Below, one piece after another: positions 46,475-57,093 of a stretch of 64,000 nucleotides of DNA. The stretch lies in the NCBI GenBank assembly GCA_037576195.1, contig CM075101.1:8804001-8868000 (forward strand), given 5' to 3'. Every line of letters starts with the position of its first letter. Position 1 is the stretch's first letter. The notes under the pieces are model-generated. The model was not told the origin of the DNA. It saw only the letters and a program-made list of their open reading frames with translations, and made no database searches. A program made the translations under genes and the position numbers. The stretch is from Phytoseiulus persimilis (taxonomy: Eukaryota; Arthropoda; Arachnida; Mesostigmata; Phytoseiidae).

Positions 46475-48341
46475 TGCGCAACAGTCCTCGCGAAAGATCT
46501 GAAGATGCTGCGGAGGAAAGGGGCTGTATTCTCGTTAACAGCCGATGAGTGGACCTGGAGAAGGAAACGATTCCTCGGTGAGTATTTACCTCTCCGGGGA
46601 GAGCAACGGCATATGAGCTCTCTGACTACCTGCATTGTGCGAACTCGTGATCGGATCTCATTCCTGCTCATTTTTAGGAGTCACCCTACATTGCTGCGAA
46701 TCCATTCCGTGCATCCAATCGAAGTCGATCGAGCTCCTCTCGCGATTTACGGACCGAGCCAGCGCAGAACATCTCAAGGAAGTCCTCCTGGAAACTTTGA
46801 CTCGTTTCGGGCTCAAGATTTTGGACATCAGCGGTATAACCACTGATGCAGCGTCAGTCATGAAAAGGATGGGAAAACTGCTACAAGATGCCGCGTCACC
46901 GAGAGTCTTCTACCATCACCAATGCTATGCTCACGGCATTCATCTAGCCGTCGTTGATGTCCTAGAAAATGATGAACTCGACGTGAGAAGACTGACCGCG
47001 AGAGCCCAAGAGGAGGAAACTAGTTTGCGGTTCGTCGCAAGGAAACCTGACAGCGCAGACGAGTCTATGATCGAGGGTTTGCTGGTATCATATTATTGAT
47101 GAGTGCAGTTGCTTTCTATTCTTCTCAACATTCCGTCATCCGATCAATGATTTCCTGCAAATTCCAGACCTCTCCAATGAAGCGACAGATGAAGAGGAGT
47201 ACCCCGAGAACGTTGAGCACAACAGCACGGTGGGGCAAATCATCAAAAAGATAAGGGAAGAGTGCAGGAAGTTCCAGAAGAGTCCTATGCTTAACGACGA
47301 GCTCCTCAAGTGTGCGGAGAGCACATCAACGGTTGTTCAGCTCGCAATCGACGTCAGGACGCGTTGGAATAGTACGCTGGATATGGTGAGAACTTTCCTC
47401 GCTAACGAAGAAGCCCTTCGTCTGTTCTACGGCAGTGCCAACAGGAAAAAAAGCGAGAAGTTCCCGCTCACCGATGATGAGCTGGACACTATGAGGGTGG
47501 TCAAGAAGAGCCTTGCGCACGCTGAGGAAGCAACTTTACGACTCTCAAGAGATGACATAACCTTAAGCCTCGGCGACATCGCTGTTGAGGTGAGATTTTG
47601 TCAAATATATTGACAATGAATAAAGGAGTTGGTTCTAGCCATCGCGTGGGAAATCTAACAGAATAAGTATTCACTTTCCAGGAAATGCTCCTTAGACTCG
47701 ATGAGGATTCGACAACATTCTCAGCAACGCTCCGGAAACACCTTTGCGTCAGGATGTTGCAGCGAAGGGGAGTAGTGGCGCGCCTGGCCCGTTTCGTTGA
47801 AGATAGGGAGTCGAGTACTGATCTGGACACGTGGCTGGACTCAGTGAAAAGAGAGGTGATCTCCACCGGGGACGAGACTCTGCACCGCACCTTCCTCGAC
47901 ACTGGAGATATTCGAGAAGAAGTGGACCGGTTCCACTCGATTTGCGCTGAAACCGGTGCCAGAGCCCCGCTTGAAGGTGCCTCGGGGTCGAGCAGCCTGA
48001 GCAAGTTCCAGCTAGCGGTCGAAAGGCGACGCAACGCTACCGACACAAAAGACTTCAACGGAATATCGACCCGAAAGATGATGAAACTGCACATGAAAGG
48101 CTCATCGGCACTTCCGGGGGCACTACTAAAAGCTATGGTGACGATACAACCCACGAGCGTACCAGCAGAGCGGGCCTTCAGTAAGGCCCGTAATGCGCGG
48201 AGGCCGAACCAAGTGCGGCAAGTCGATGAGAGATTCGCTAATTATATGTTTCTGAAAGATTTCTACGCGAAGAGTAAGCCGTATGAGGCTTTTCTTGAAG
48301 AGTATTCCCCATCAACCGCGTGCAACTTGAAGCTAGTTTGA
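46475..48341 (+). CDS. hAT C transposase, catalytic and dimerisation exons
   Basis: Exons and candidate introns can be read directly. A first exon ends KRFLG with intron 46578-46677 (GTGAGT to TTTTTAG); the next holds ISGITTDAASVMKRMGKLL and HHQCYAHGIHLAVVDVL; an intron of about 85-90 bases ends near 47168; the following exon has AIDVRTRWNSTLDMV and ends at the 47590-47681 intron (GTGAGA to TTTCCAG); the last exon carries the hAT dimerisation block (PTSVPAERAFSKARNARR, then NYMFLKDF). These frames look open and the splice sites good. The gene is split from its BED exon by the 9.4 kb copia B. A plain cut-and-paste hAT transposase, probably functional before that insertion. Confidence 0.8.
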
Positions 48342-48439
48342 TTCTCACGAGAATATTTTTTGTGAGACCCGACTAATTGTTCCCATATTCTGATCGAAGT
48401 GAACAGTTCCATCGCTTCCTGAATTTCCATTTCTCAGGC

Positions 48440-49210
48440 GAAGATTCAGATTTCAGAAACTGCGGGGCGTTTGAGCGCGGGGAGAGAGAGATGCATTTTT
48501 TGATCCTAGCATCACAATCGACTCAATATTGAGAGAGTTATGTCGAGTTGAATTTCGAGTTTCGAGTCGACGCTTCCAGTACTAACCATTCGTCCCATTC
48601 TGACCGCAGAAGACTGAACTGTCGATTCCAACGGAGCCTGATTGTTAACTCGATACCGCAAGCAGAGCTCGGCAACGAAGATTATTCAGTGATTCACGGT
48701 CTCCGGAAGAAAGCCGACAAGGGCGTTGAGGTTTGCTCTCGGTGTCAAAATATTTATCCCTTTCCGTCGGAATCACCTGTTTAATCCTTTGCGGTAAGCA
48801 CGGGACGATGACCTATTCTCGGATATCGAAGTAGTTACTCATCACAGGCCTCATCATCGAAGTTGGCCTGTGTCATCCATGGAGCGCGGACAACTGAGCG
48901 AGCAATTGAACTCCGACATCTTGGTACTAGACTACGAGTATGCTTGGTACGGTCGGGACGGAGATCATCGATTCGGAACTCCGAGAGAGCTATCCCTCTG
49001 GTATGGTTGTGATTTTGCGGGAACAGAACCTTGCAATCCGCTTTTGTCACGGCTGGAAGTCTTTCAAAGCTCGAAGACGGAGAAAACATGGAGCTTGCAA
49101 TTCAACTCGACACAACTCTTTCAAAATTGAGTCCATTGGGAAGCTAGGCTGAGGGAATGCAGCTCTTCCTCCCCGCGCTCAAACGCCACTCAGTTCCTGA
49201 AATCTGAATC
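48440..49210. mobile_element. MITE with ~52-base inverted repeats
   Basis: The left end (48440-48493, core GGCGTTTGAGCGCGGGGA) and its complement at 49155-49210 pair with a few mismatches. The body is about 770 bases, with no gene. It lies 100 bases downstream of the hAT C transposase, so it could also be part of that element's terminal region. Confidence 0.65.
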
Positions 49211-50029
49211 TTTTTGGCCGACTTGTGGCCCCTAACAGCAGGGGAAAAAATAATGAAGTTGGTGGCACCCCCCGTATAGAGACGAGGCCAGTCAGCGAAA
49301 CTGGTGCTGCATTCCTCTGGTCCGCGACCGCAACGCCTCGGCTCATTCCTCGATCCGCCCCTAAACCGAGTGCCTTGCGAAGCTGCCGCAATCTTGATGA
49401 GACACGATCGACGCCGATCATGTTATATTATGACCAGTATCAACTTCAGAAATTTCATGTCCAAAATGAACAATTCCCGCTCTTCACATTCATGTTCCGC
49501 ACGATGATATTCGGCTAGTCTACGTTACCGTGAGTTCCCCCAATGCTATAGCTTGAAGACCGCAACGAGCTGAAAGTCGGCGTAGGAGTGACTGCCATAG
49601 AGCCGAACTCGCAGGATATCCTGGGTGGGTGACATGAGAATTTTCCCATTGAATTCCATTCTCATGGTGGGGCAGCTCGTCGGCAGCTATTCTCGTCCCA
49701 GATTCCGGATGATCGATGGGTAGAGATGCCATATGACCGGACAATTTTTTCGAGAAAACCGGACATGGTTCGAACAGGACATCAGTTCCGAAACCGGACA
49801 TTTCCAGATCCACCGATTCATATGACTGGGAAAGGCTCAAGCCTCTATACGTTTTCCTGATTCCATGCAGCATTGATGAGTCTCAAGTACTAGGATGAGA
49901 AGTCAGAGCAAACTCCACTCTCACTTCAATCATATCCAACATCTGTTCATTTGAGCACCAGGTTCTTTAGTCGAGATCTTCTCCAAGTTCGAGTATCCAT
50001 GGGACCTTCGCTCGGAGTGTTTCCCGACA
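49211..50029. other. No recognisable feature
   Basis: ORFs of up to 117 codons on either strand show no motif and no match elsewhere in the window. I see no repeat structure. Confidence 0.45.
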
Positions 50030-50031
50030 TA

Positions 50032-50255
50032 CCCTAAAGTCCCTCAGATAATAAACCTGTTTTTCAGATTTTTCTCTCGAAGTACCGCATCAGATGAGAC
50101 CGCTAACTGCCGAGTTCGATTCCTGGTGAGCTCGTTATCGGACAAGTTAGTCATCTGTGAAGTTCATCATCTGATAAGTTCGTTTTTCGGTTCGTCGTGC
50201 GGTTTTTCGAGGAAAAATCGGAGAAGAAGGGTTCGTTATCTGCGGGATTCCAGGG
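50032..50255. mobile_element. Pogo-type MITE, TA-flanked
   Basis: The 224-base element starts CCCTAAAGTCCCTCAGATAA and ends TTATCTGCGGGATTCCAGGG, with TA on both sides (50030-50031 and 50256-50257). Inner sequence carries more GTTCGTTATC-like units. The ends match those of the pogo element at 9786-11365 and the array at 29165-29352, so it is a deletion derivative or a relative of that family. Confidence 0.8.
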
Positions 50256-50379
50256 TAATGTCATTCGAACATAGAGGAGCGTATTATCCAGTTTTTTCTC
50301 GCTGGAAACACGTCTTTGCTTGGGAAAATTGCGTTATGAGTCCACCACGGGGGGATGCTCGCGCGGTGGTTGGCGCGGG

Positions 50380-50510
50380 CAACTTTCTAATTCAGGAGTC
50401 AGCCTCATTGCCAGCTAACCGCAAGCAGAATTCGAGCTCACTGCCACACTTGATACAGAAGTCCAATTTCTCGCAACTTTTCAGTTATCAGAGAATAACC
50501 TTAGTCCCGT
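50380..50510. repeat. Dispersed repeat, inverse of 33040-33170
   Basis: Contains the complement of TCTCTGATAACT and related blocks. It ends where a tandem array begins at 50511. Confidence 0.6.
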
Positions 50511-50850
50511 AGACCGACAGCAAGCAGACGCGGAGCAGTGTCGGGGATTGAGTAGGTAAGGTCCCTGGCAAGCGGATCGACAGCGAGCGGACCCGGAAAA
50601 AATGCGGGGGATTGGGTGAGGTTAGGTTGGGTTCCTGGCGAGCGAGCGAAGCGATGCGAGCAGACCGACAGCAAGCGGACGCGGAGCACTGTCGGGGATT
50701 GAGTGGGTGAGGTCCCTGGCAAGCGATCGACAGCGAGCGGACCCGGAAAAATGCGGGGGATTGGGTGAGGTTAGGTTAGGTTCCTGGCGATCGAGCGAAG
50801 CGATGCGAGCAGACCGACAGCAAGCAGACCCGGAGCAGTGTCGGGGATTG
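50511..50850. repeat. Tandem repeat, ~150-base unit, with TTAGG runs
   Basis: The motif AGACCGACAGCAAGC recurs at 50511, 50662 and 50811, giving periods of 151 and 149 bases and about 2.3 copies. Each full unit ends with GGTTAGGTTRGGTT followed by CCTGGCGA. The TTAGG runs match the common arthropod telomere unit, but two or three copies are far too few to be a telomere. Confidence 0.85.
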
Positions 50851-50929
50851 TCCTCTTCCCACCTCCTCTCCCTACCGTCAACTCGCCGGATCGGCGTGTT
50901 GGGAAAAAGCCTGTTTACATTTTAAGCCA

Positions 50930-51010
50930 CCTAAAAGAAAAATACCGGCCATTGTCTCGAAAAAACATGGCCGCCCAGCAGTCAAATCAGCCAGGGAGAG
51001 GGGGGAAAGC
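50930..51010. repeat. Dispersed repeat (inverted copy at 56230-56320)
   Basis: The core TTGTCTCGAAAAAACATGGC is repeated in inverse orientation near 56280-56310 with related flanks. The family is unknown. Confidence 0.6.
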
Positions 51011-52001
51011 TGACAGTCGATCGGCGGGCGGTTTGATATGTTGAGGGCTCTTGAGAGTGACCAGCTTCCTTCGCGCAGCGATGTATTCTCGTGAGCCCAG
51101 ACTGGGGTAGATTACAAGAGCGGAACGAGCATCCTTTCTGTAGACCATGGAAACCACACAGAAGCGTTCCCGGAAAATAGAATATATGGGAGTCTCAGCC
51201 AGAGGAGTTCTTTTCCCTCCTCCGAAATCAAGCTCTTCGAGATCATGGTTGAGAACGAGGTTCTCGAATTCCAAGATCAAGGCAAGGTCTCCAATATCTG
51301 ATTCCTAGTTTCGCTCTGGTTCCTGGAGGCTTTCATTCATCGTCCTAGACATCTGATTGCGGATGATCGTTCACAATGCTGTCGTCGAGCTCCGACCGCT
51401 CCCCCTGGATATGAGACCAATGCGGAGAGTTCTCTTGGTATATTTTTCTGAGAATATCAGTTTCGATGTTTGGCAGAAGTTATCGTTAGATGCGGATCCA
51501 GCACACGAGCAACATTCATTCAGAGGCAGCATCACAGGCCGGCGCTCGCTGATGGCCAGGAAGACTGTTAGTCTTGCAGTATGTGGGGAACTGAATGTTT
51601 GATCGAAAGCTCAGGGCGGGAGCGGGGACCCGATCGGTTACGCTGAGGGAACCGACTCAGTCAGACCGGAGATCGAGGAAGATACATGCGACTGCAACTT
51701 TGAGCGCCGGGAGATTTCGGCTCTCAGCGCTGATCGGCAGCGCAACAGCTGCCACGCAGCGAAAATTCCCGACCGAATGCAACCGTCGAAGCCGAGTACA
51801 AAACGACGAAACCCCATTCATTATCTCCTTGTGACGGGTAACAGTTCGGTAGATTAATATAAAGTGACCGTGAGGGCCTTCACCAAACAGAGAAAGAGAG
51901 CTGTATCAGCACCCTTTTTTCATCGTGTCAAAGCCGTAGGATAGTTCCTTCACTTACAGTGTAGGAAGAAAAGCAAATGAGTCAAGTTTGACGCTCTCAA
52001 T
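51011..52001. other. No recognisable feature
   Basis: This stretch up to the LINE target site holds only short ORFs with no motif. No repeat or RNA gene is recognised. Confidence 0.45.
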
Positions 52002-52012
52002 AAGATTACATA
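52002..52012. repeat. LINE target-site duplication, left
   Basis: AAGATTACATA is repeated exactly at 55868-55878 after the poly(A) of the LINE. Confidence 0.85.
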
Positions 52013-52594
52013 CTCCGACTCAGGGTCACCGGAGCCACCGAAGAAACTACATCGGCCTTTGCCGAAGCTATGGGCAAAGAGTCGTCCTTGGAATTCTCAC
52101 TCAAGCAGCAGGACAGCACCAAAGCTATCATCATCAGGGGCATCGGCGAGGGCATCGCTCCGCCGGAACTTGGCAAAGCCCTGGTTGACCTCGGGTTCAA
52201 GTCCGAGGAGATATCCATGGGCCCCTCAGAAAAACCCGATCCGGAGATAACTCTATCATCATCCGCATCCCGTCCGGTGGCGCGGCTAAATCCCTCATCA
52301 ACAGGGGATCTCTCCGCGTCGGCTGGTTCAGCTTTCGCCTTGACGAGATGGTAAATGTCAGGCAGTGCTTGAACTGCCTCAGCTTTGACCATACCACGCC
52401 CAAGTGCCCCTCGCCGCCGACCAACATCAGGCGCTGCGTCAGGTGCGGAGGAACCGAACACGTCTCCAAAGACTGTACGGCCCCGGCCCACTGCTACTCG
52501 TGCAAAACGGAAGGCCACTTTGCCACGTCGACTGCTTGCCCGCTATTCCGAGCCAAGGTCAACACCCTAAGGAAACTCCGCCTCAACCATGATT
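52013..52594 (+). pseudogene. LINE ORF1 (Gag-like, three zinc knuckles), partial
   Basis: The C-terminal part of ORF1 remains. A first segment (KAIIIRGIGEGIAPPELGKA) resembles the fold before the knuckles. After a frame change near 52240, a second frame gives three CCHC-type knuckles: CLNCLSFDHTTPKC, CVRCGGTEHVSKDC and CYSCKTEGHFATSTAC. These bind the LINE RNA. The frame ends around 52594, overlapping the start of ORF2 at 52589 by a few bases. Confidence 0.85.
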
Positions 52595-55500
52595 AAATTT
52601 CTCCAACTGAACCTCCACCGCTCACCGAAATCTTTCGACTTCGTCACCGCTGACGACTCCTCGCCCTCCTCTTCACCCCCCTCCGACGTCCTGATTGCCT
52701 CCGAGACGCCAGCCTCCAGACTGGAGGACTCGGTATCCGCCTCAGCTCTCGGGACAGCGTCGATCCACATCCTCGGCGCTGGCACGTCCCTCAAAAAGGG
52801 ATACTCCACGCCATCCTCCTGCACTGCACACATTGACGACTTCGCTGTGGTCTCGGTAGACATTTCCCCCACAAACTGCACTACCCAGGTCTACGAAGAC
52901 TTCTTGGAAGAACTCACCCAAACCCTGGCAGCCATCGGCAACCCAAGAGTTGTACTCGCGGGTGACTTCAATGCCGCTCACCACCTGTGGGACCCCCTCC
53001 GGTCAAATCAGAAGGGTCACCTCCTGGCGTCCTGGATGGCCCACCACGACTATGTCCTTGTCAACTCCCCGGGAGCAACATTCCTCAATGACTCAGGTGG
53101 CAGCTCGACCATCGACCTCACCCTGGCCCACAGCTCGTTTGTCCATCGCGTCTCTGACTGGAGGGTCCACCCCGAGAAAGTCTCCCTCTCAGATCACCAC
53201 ATCATCAACTTCTCAGTCCGGCGCACGGCACGCCCCCTCACACCCCCCCCCCCCCCCCCCCCGTCGACAGCCTTCCGCCGACTAGACCCGCAGAGATTCA
53301 AGGTATTCCTCGATGAAGAGATCCCTCGCATAACTGTCTCGACGCCCCTAGTCGTCGACGACCTCCTTCACAGGGCCTGCCTCGCGGCGTGTGCCCCCCC
53401 CGCCCCGTCGTTGGGGGCCTCCCCGCCCACCAAACTACTGGTGGTGCGAGGAGGTGGCTGGAGCCAGGAGGGGCTGCATAAGAGCGAGGCGTCTCTTTGT
53501 CCGCTCCTGCTCTAGGGGGTCCCCCGACCCAGCCCTACGCGCATCTTTCATCACGGCCCGACGCTCTCTAAAAAGAGAGATCGCCGCGAGCAAGCGCCGC
53601 AGCTGGTCCCAGCTATTGGAAGACCTCAACGAGGGGGACCATCCTTTCCGCCTCGCGTACAAGATCATCTCGAATAAGCTCAAAAAGAAGTCGCCCTCCC
53701 TCTCGCCCGAGGAGACAGCTGATATCATTGGCACTCTCTTCCCGACACTCCCGCCCCCGCGGCCGGTCACCTTCGGCCCCTCCGAAGAATTCCCCTTCCC
53801 GCCCGTCAGTAAGGAAGAGATTGCAGAGATTTCTGCCCGTCTCAAACCCCGCAAGGCCCCTGGCTCCGAGGGGGTCCCTGGGGACGCGGTAAAGCTCCTC
53901 CTCAACCACCACCCGGACACTATTTCGGACATGATAAACTCCATACTCAAATCAGGCCTGTGGCCCCCCGCCTGGAAGGTGGCGAGGCTCGTCCTGGTCC
54001 CGAAAAACTCTGGCGCGGGAGCCTCTGCCTATCGCCCGATAAGCTGCCTGACAGCGATCTCCAAGGCTGTCGAACACCTCCTCTCCATGCGCCTCAACCA
54101 AGAGCTGGAGCGATCCGGCTACCTCTCGGAAAGCCAATACGGCTTCCGTCGGGGTTTCTCAACCCACATGGCTATTGGTAGGATTCTCGCGGTTGCAAAC
54201 GCCGAACGACAGAATGACCCCCGCTCAAGAAAACACTGCCTGCTCATCCTCCTGGATGTCCGTAATGCCTTCAACACGATAACCTGGGATGCTGTTAACG
54301 ACGCTCTCAGGACGGCCGCCATCTCGCCGTACCTCCGAAGGTGCCTGGCCTCCTACCTCAGCGAAAGAACGAACCTGCAAAATGGAGTCCGCTCCCGAGT
54401 CACCGCCGGTGTACCGCAGGGGTCCATCCTTGGACCCCTTCTGTGGAACATCGCGTACAACGGAGTGCTGGACATCCAGCTCCCCGACTCCGTGACCCCC
54501 ATAGCCTTTGCCGATGACCTCGCCCTCCTCATTACAGATCGTGACCCTCTAGTTCTCCAGACACACGCCAACGAAGCAATGGCAACGGTATCTATGTGGA
54601 TGCGACCCAGAGGTCTCACCATGGCGCCGCACAAGACCACCGCCCTCTTCCTCAACGGCAGAAAACGTCCGCCGCCTCTCCTTCTCCAGCTCGACGGGCA
54701 GCCCATCGAACTCGGTCGCTCAGCCAAGTACCTCGGGCTCTACCTGGACTCCGGCCTGACCGGCACGCAGCACATCCGATATGCTACTAAGAAAACAGCC
54801 AAGATCGCCCGCGACATCGCCCGCCTGTTTCCCCGTGCAAGGGGCGCCACTGACTTCCGCCGGCGAGCCCTAGCCACCGCAGCGGACGGAGTCCTCCTCT
54901 ACGCTGCCCAAATCTGGGCCTCCACGACAACTAAGAAGTCCGTCCGCACGATGCTGGATTCAGCGTCCCGGCCCCTCGCACTTGGCTTGTCCAGAGCAAA
55001 TCGCACAGCATCCACGGTGGCTGTACAGGTCATAGCGGGACGGATGCCCTACGACATCCGGGCCCGTCTCATCGCATACGTCAACTCCTCGGACGACGAG
55101 GACCCCCTATTCGATAGATCCGAGGCAATGGCAACCTGGCAGGCCCGTTGGTCGGCTATCCAACCGGGTGAACCCGGCTACTGGACCTCCCAGACCATCC
55201 CCAACATTGAGCCCTGGGTCGCGCGCAAGCACGGCTCACTCTCCTACCCCCTGGCGCAGATGCTCACAGGGCATGCATCCTTTGGTTCCTACCTGTGCTG
55301 GATACGGAAGCTCCCAACCTCAGCCTGTCTACTCTGCTCTTCGATGGAGGAAGACACCGTGGCCCACACCTTTGAAGACTGCTCGGAGACGGAGTTCCTC
55401 CGAAGTGAACTCCCCCGAATCTCGACATTCTCAGGCCAAGTGACCTGCAGAAATCTGGTCGCATTCATGCTCCAGGACCAGGCGTCATGGTCGGCAGTAA

Positions 55501-55640
55501 GCCGATTCGCATCCTCGGTCATCTCCTTCAAGGACAAATCTCTTGCACCTCATGTCACTAACCACCTCCTCTCAATTTCCAGCTCGCCCGCGAGCAGCCC
55601 ACCCTCCTCATCTACAGGAGGACCGTCGGGGTCGGGGTAA
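52589..55640 (+). pseudogene. LINE ORF2: endonuclease, reverse transcriptase, zinc finger
   Basis: The start is MIKFLQLNLHRSP. The endonuclease domain has VLIASETPAS, VLAGDFNAAHHLWD, STIDLTLA and LSDHHIINF. A proline stretch encoded by twenty C in a row (53243-53262) follows. The frame changes in an eight-C run at 53394-53401, then a 700-residue frame carries the reverse transcriptase (RKAPGSEGVPGDAVK, YRPISCLTAISKAVEH, LDVRNAFNTITWDAV, GVPQGSILGPLLWN, the FADD box in PIAFADDLALL) and ends with a C-terminal zinc finger (CLLCSSMEEDTVAHTFEDC). Apart from the one-base shift the gene looks whole, so it is young or the shift is a homopolymer error. Confidence 0.88.
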
Positions 55641-55867
55641 GCTTCCGTAAGCGAGCGTTTGGAAGTATTGCCGCGCGTCGGCCGTTCCCAAACCCTCCCC
55701 CTGCATGCAGGGCTTCAGAGGACTGCACCCGAGGAGTACCTCGGGGAGGTTTAGTGGGTATTCTCCGCCCGGAGCGAGTCCCACACTACCAGGCCCCGGC
55801 CTGGTGTGCGTGAATGCATTCCCCGGTCACCATCATCGACCTAGAAACCTCGGTTAAAAAAAAAAAA
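55641..55867 (+). other. LINE 3' untranslated region and poly(A)
   Basis: GC-rich sequence with ACCTCGGGGAGGT-like hairpin potential near 55735-55755, ending in a run of 14 A (55856-55869) next to the target duplication. Confidence 0.75.
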
Positions 55868-55878
55868 AAGATTACATA

Positions 55879-57084
55879 GAAATTTATCGCCCTCAGAAAT
55901 GCGTCTCCTGACTGGCATCACGGAGTGTGGGGAACCCTCCGACCATTCCCTTGGGGGCACTTTCTGAAAGAATCTCTGGTGATATAGGAGCGCTGGTGGG
56001 CCTCAACTGGTTAAGTACAACATAGCAAACATCTACTCAAGGCTCATCTTGAGGCGGAGCACAGAGGTAACGCAACTCCCGGGCCACTCAACTGCGGGGT
56101 AATGACTTTGTTGAGCTGACTGTGAGCTGTCAGAGTCACTGCGGTGGACGTCCACCATTTTGCGAGTAACATAGCGATGGTGAAAAGTTCCGAAGTTTTT
56201 CTAAAGAGCCCTCAACGATACCAACCGCTCGCTCCCCACTGTTTTCCCGCTCCTCCTTTCCCCTATCAAGCTGACGGCGGAACGGCCATGTTTTTTCGAG
56301 ACAAAGGCCGGCCCCGAAATATGGCTGTAGGCCAAAGTGTAGCAAACAATCTTTAGTGTAGCACACGGATTCGAGGGATTGGGTAGGACGACATCCGATG
56401 CACTGGTGGAGGAGTCGCGCACTATTCAAATCAAGGGGTGTTCTTTGAGGGCGTTGGCGCTCGGACAGGCTCTGGAAACCGCGATGAATCGCGGTTTGCG
56501 AGGTCTTCAGACGATGCTGCTGGAGGCAATGCCCGAAGGAATGGACATGGATGATCCGAAAATCATCACAATCATCTAGGACACTTCTACACGGGCTTAC
56601 CTCCGGCTGTGCCTTTGGAACCGAGATTCTCCTCTGTGGACAATCGCTTGGGAAGTTTTCGAGGAAGGCGGAGACAGCCTATTTCTGCTCAGCCCTGGCT
56701 CTCAGAGCGTCGTTTCCGACGAGTTGGAACTCACTGCAACCCCACCCTGTTCTCATCTTCGTGGATTTCCCAAGTCGATGCTATCGCTAATAAGCCGGAA
56801 GATGGGGCATGCGCGTAGATATTCCGATCGAAGACCTCTAACCTTGGGGAAACAAAACCGACATGGTTCATCCGTTGAATGACTGAGCGCCAAATTCTCG
56901 GTTGTACATTCAGCGATCGGTCTCAGAAAAGAGACTCTGATTCGGGCTAAAATCGGGCATATGAAACCAGCACCTAGATTATAACCTATGCGATGATCCT
57001 ACTCCAACCGGTCTTCTTGGACCGGCCGATATCCTCAATGAGCCCTCGGTTATTTGAAACGGGCGCGGTCCCTCTCCGACTGCC
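55879..57084. other. No recognisable gene; one repeat at 56230-56320
   Basis: The + strand ORF at 56379-56579 and others show no motif. The stretch 56230-56320 matches 50930-51010 in inverse. Otherwise nothing is recognised. Confidence 0.45.
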
Positions 57085-57093
57085 GTGGGTGTC

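Larger units (their letters stand above)
35478..48341 (+). mobile_element. hAT element C (right arm), split by copia B
   Basis: This + strand hAT copy has its 5' region from about 35478 and its transposase end at 48341. Copia B (37092-46474) is inserted in it. Outer terminal repeats could not be identified with confidence, so the limits given are those of recognised sequence. Without the insert the element would be about 3.5 kb. It pairs with the left arm at 33366-35290 over its first 2 kb. Confidence 0.75.
52013..55867 (+). mobile_element. R1-like LINE, 5' truncated, with poly(A)
   Basis: The 3.86 kb copy contains the end of ORF1, a complete-looking ORF2 and a 3' untranslated region closing in an A-run (55856-55869). 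Exact 11-base duplications flank it, so it inserted recently by target-primed reverse transcription. It begins inside ORF1, as expected for 5' truncation. Two frame changes are seen, one in ORF1 near 52240 and one in ORF2 in a run of eight C at 53394-53401. The R1-like label rests on the triple zinc knuckle in ORF1, the endonuclease type and the C-terminal zinc finger. Confidence 0.88.

Noticed and set aside
50600-50790. A telomere or telomere-associated repeat
   Set aside because: Only two or three TTAGG units occur in each 150-base repeat.
53391-55640. Taking the LINE reverse transcriptase as a separate gene starting at 53391
   Set aside because: Its first residues continue the endonuclease ORF in another frame after an eight-C run, so it is one ORF2 with a frame change.
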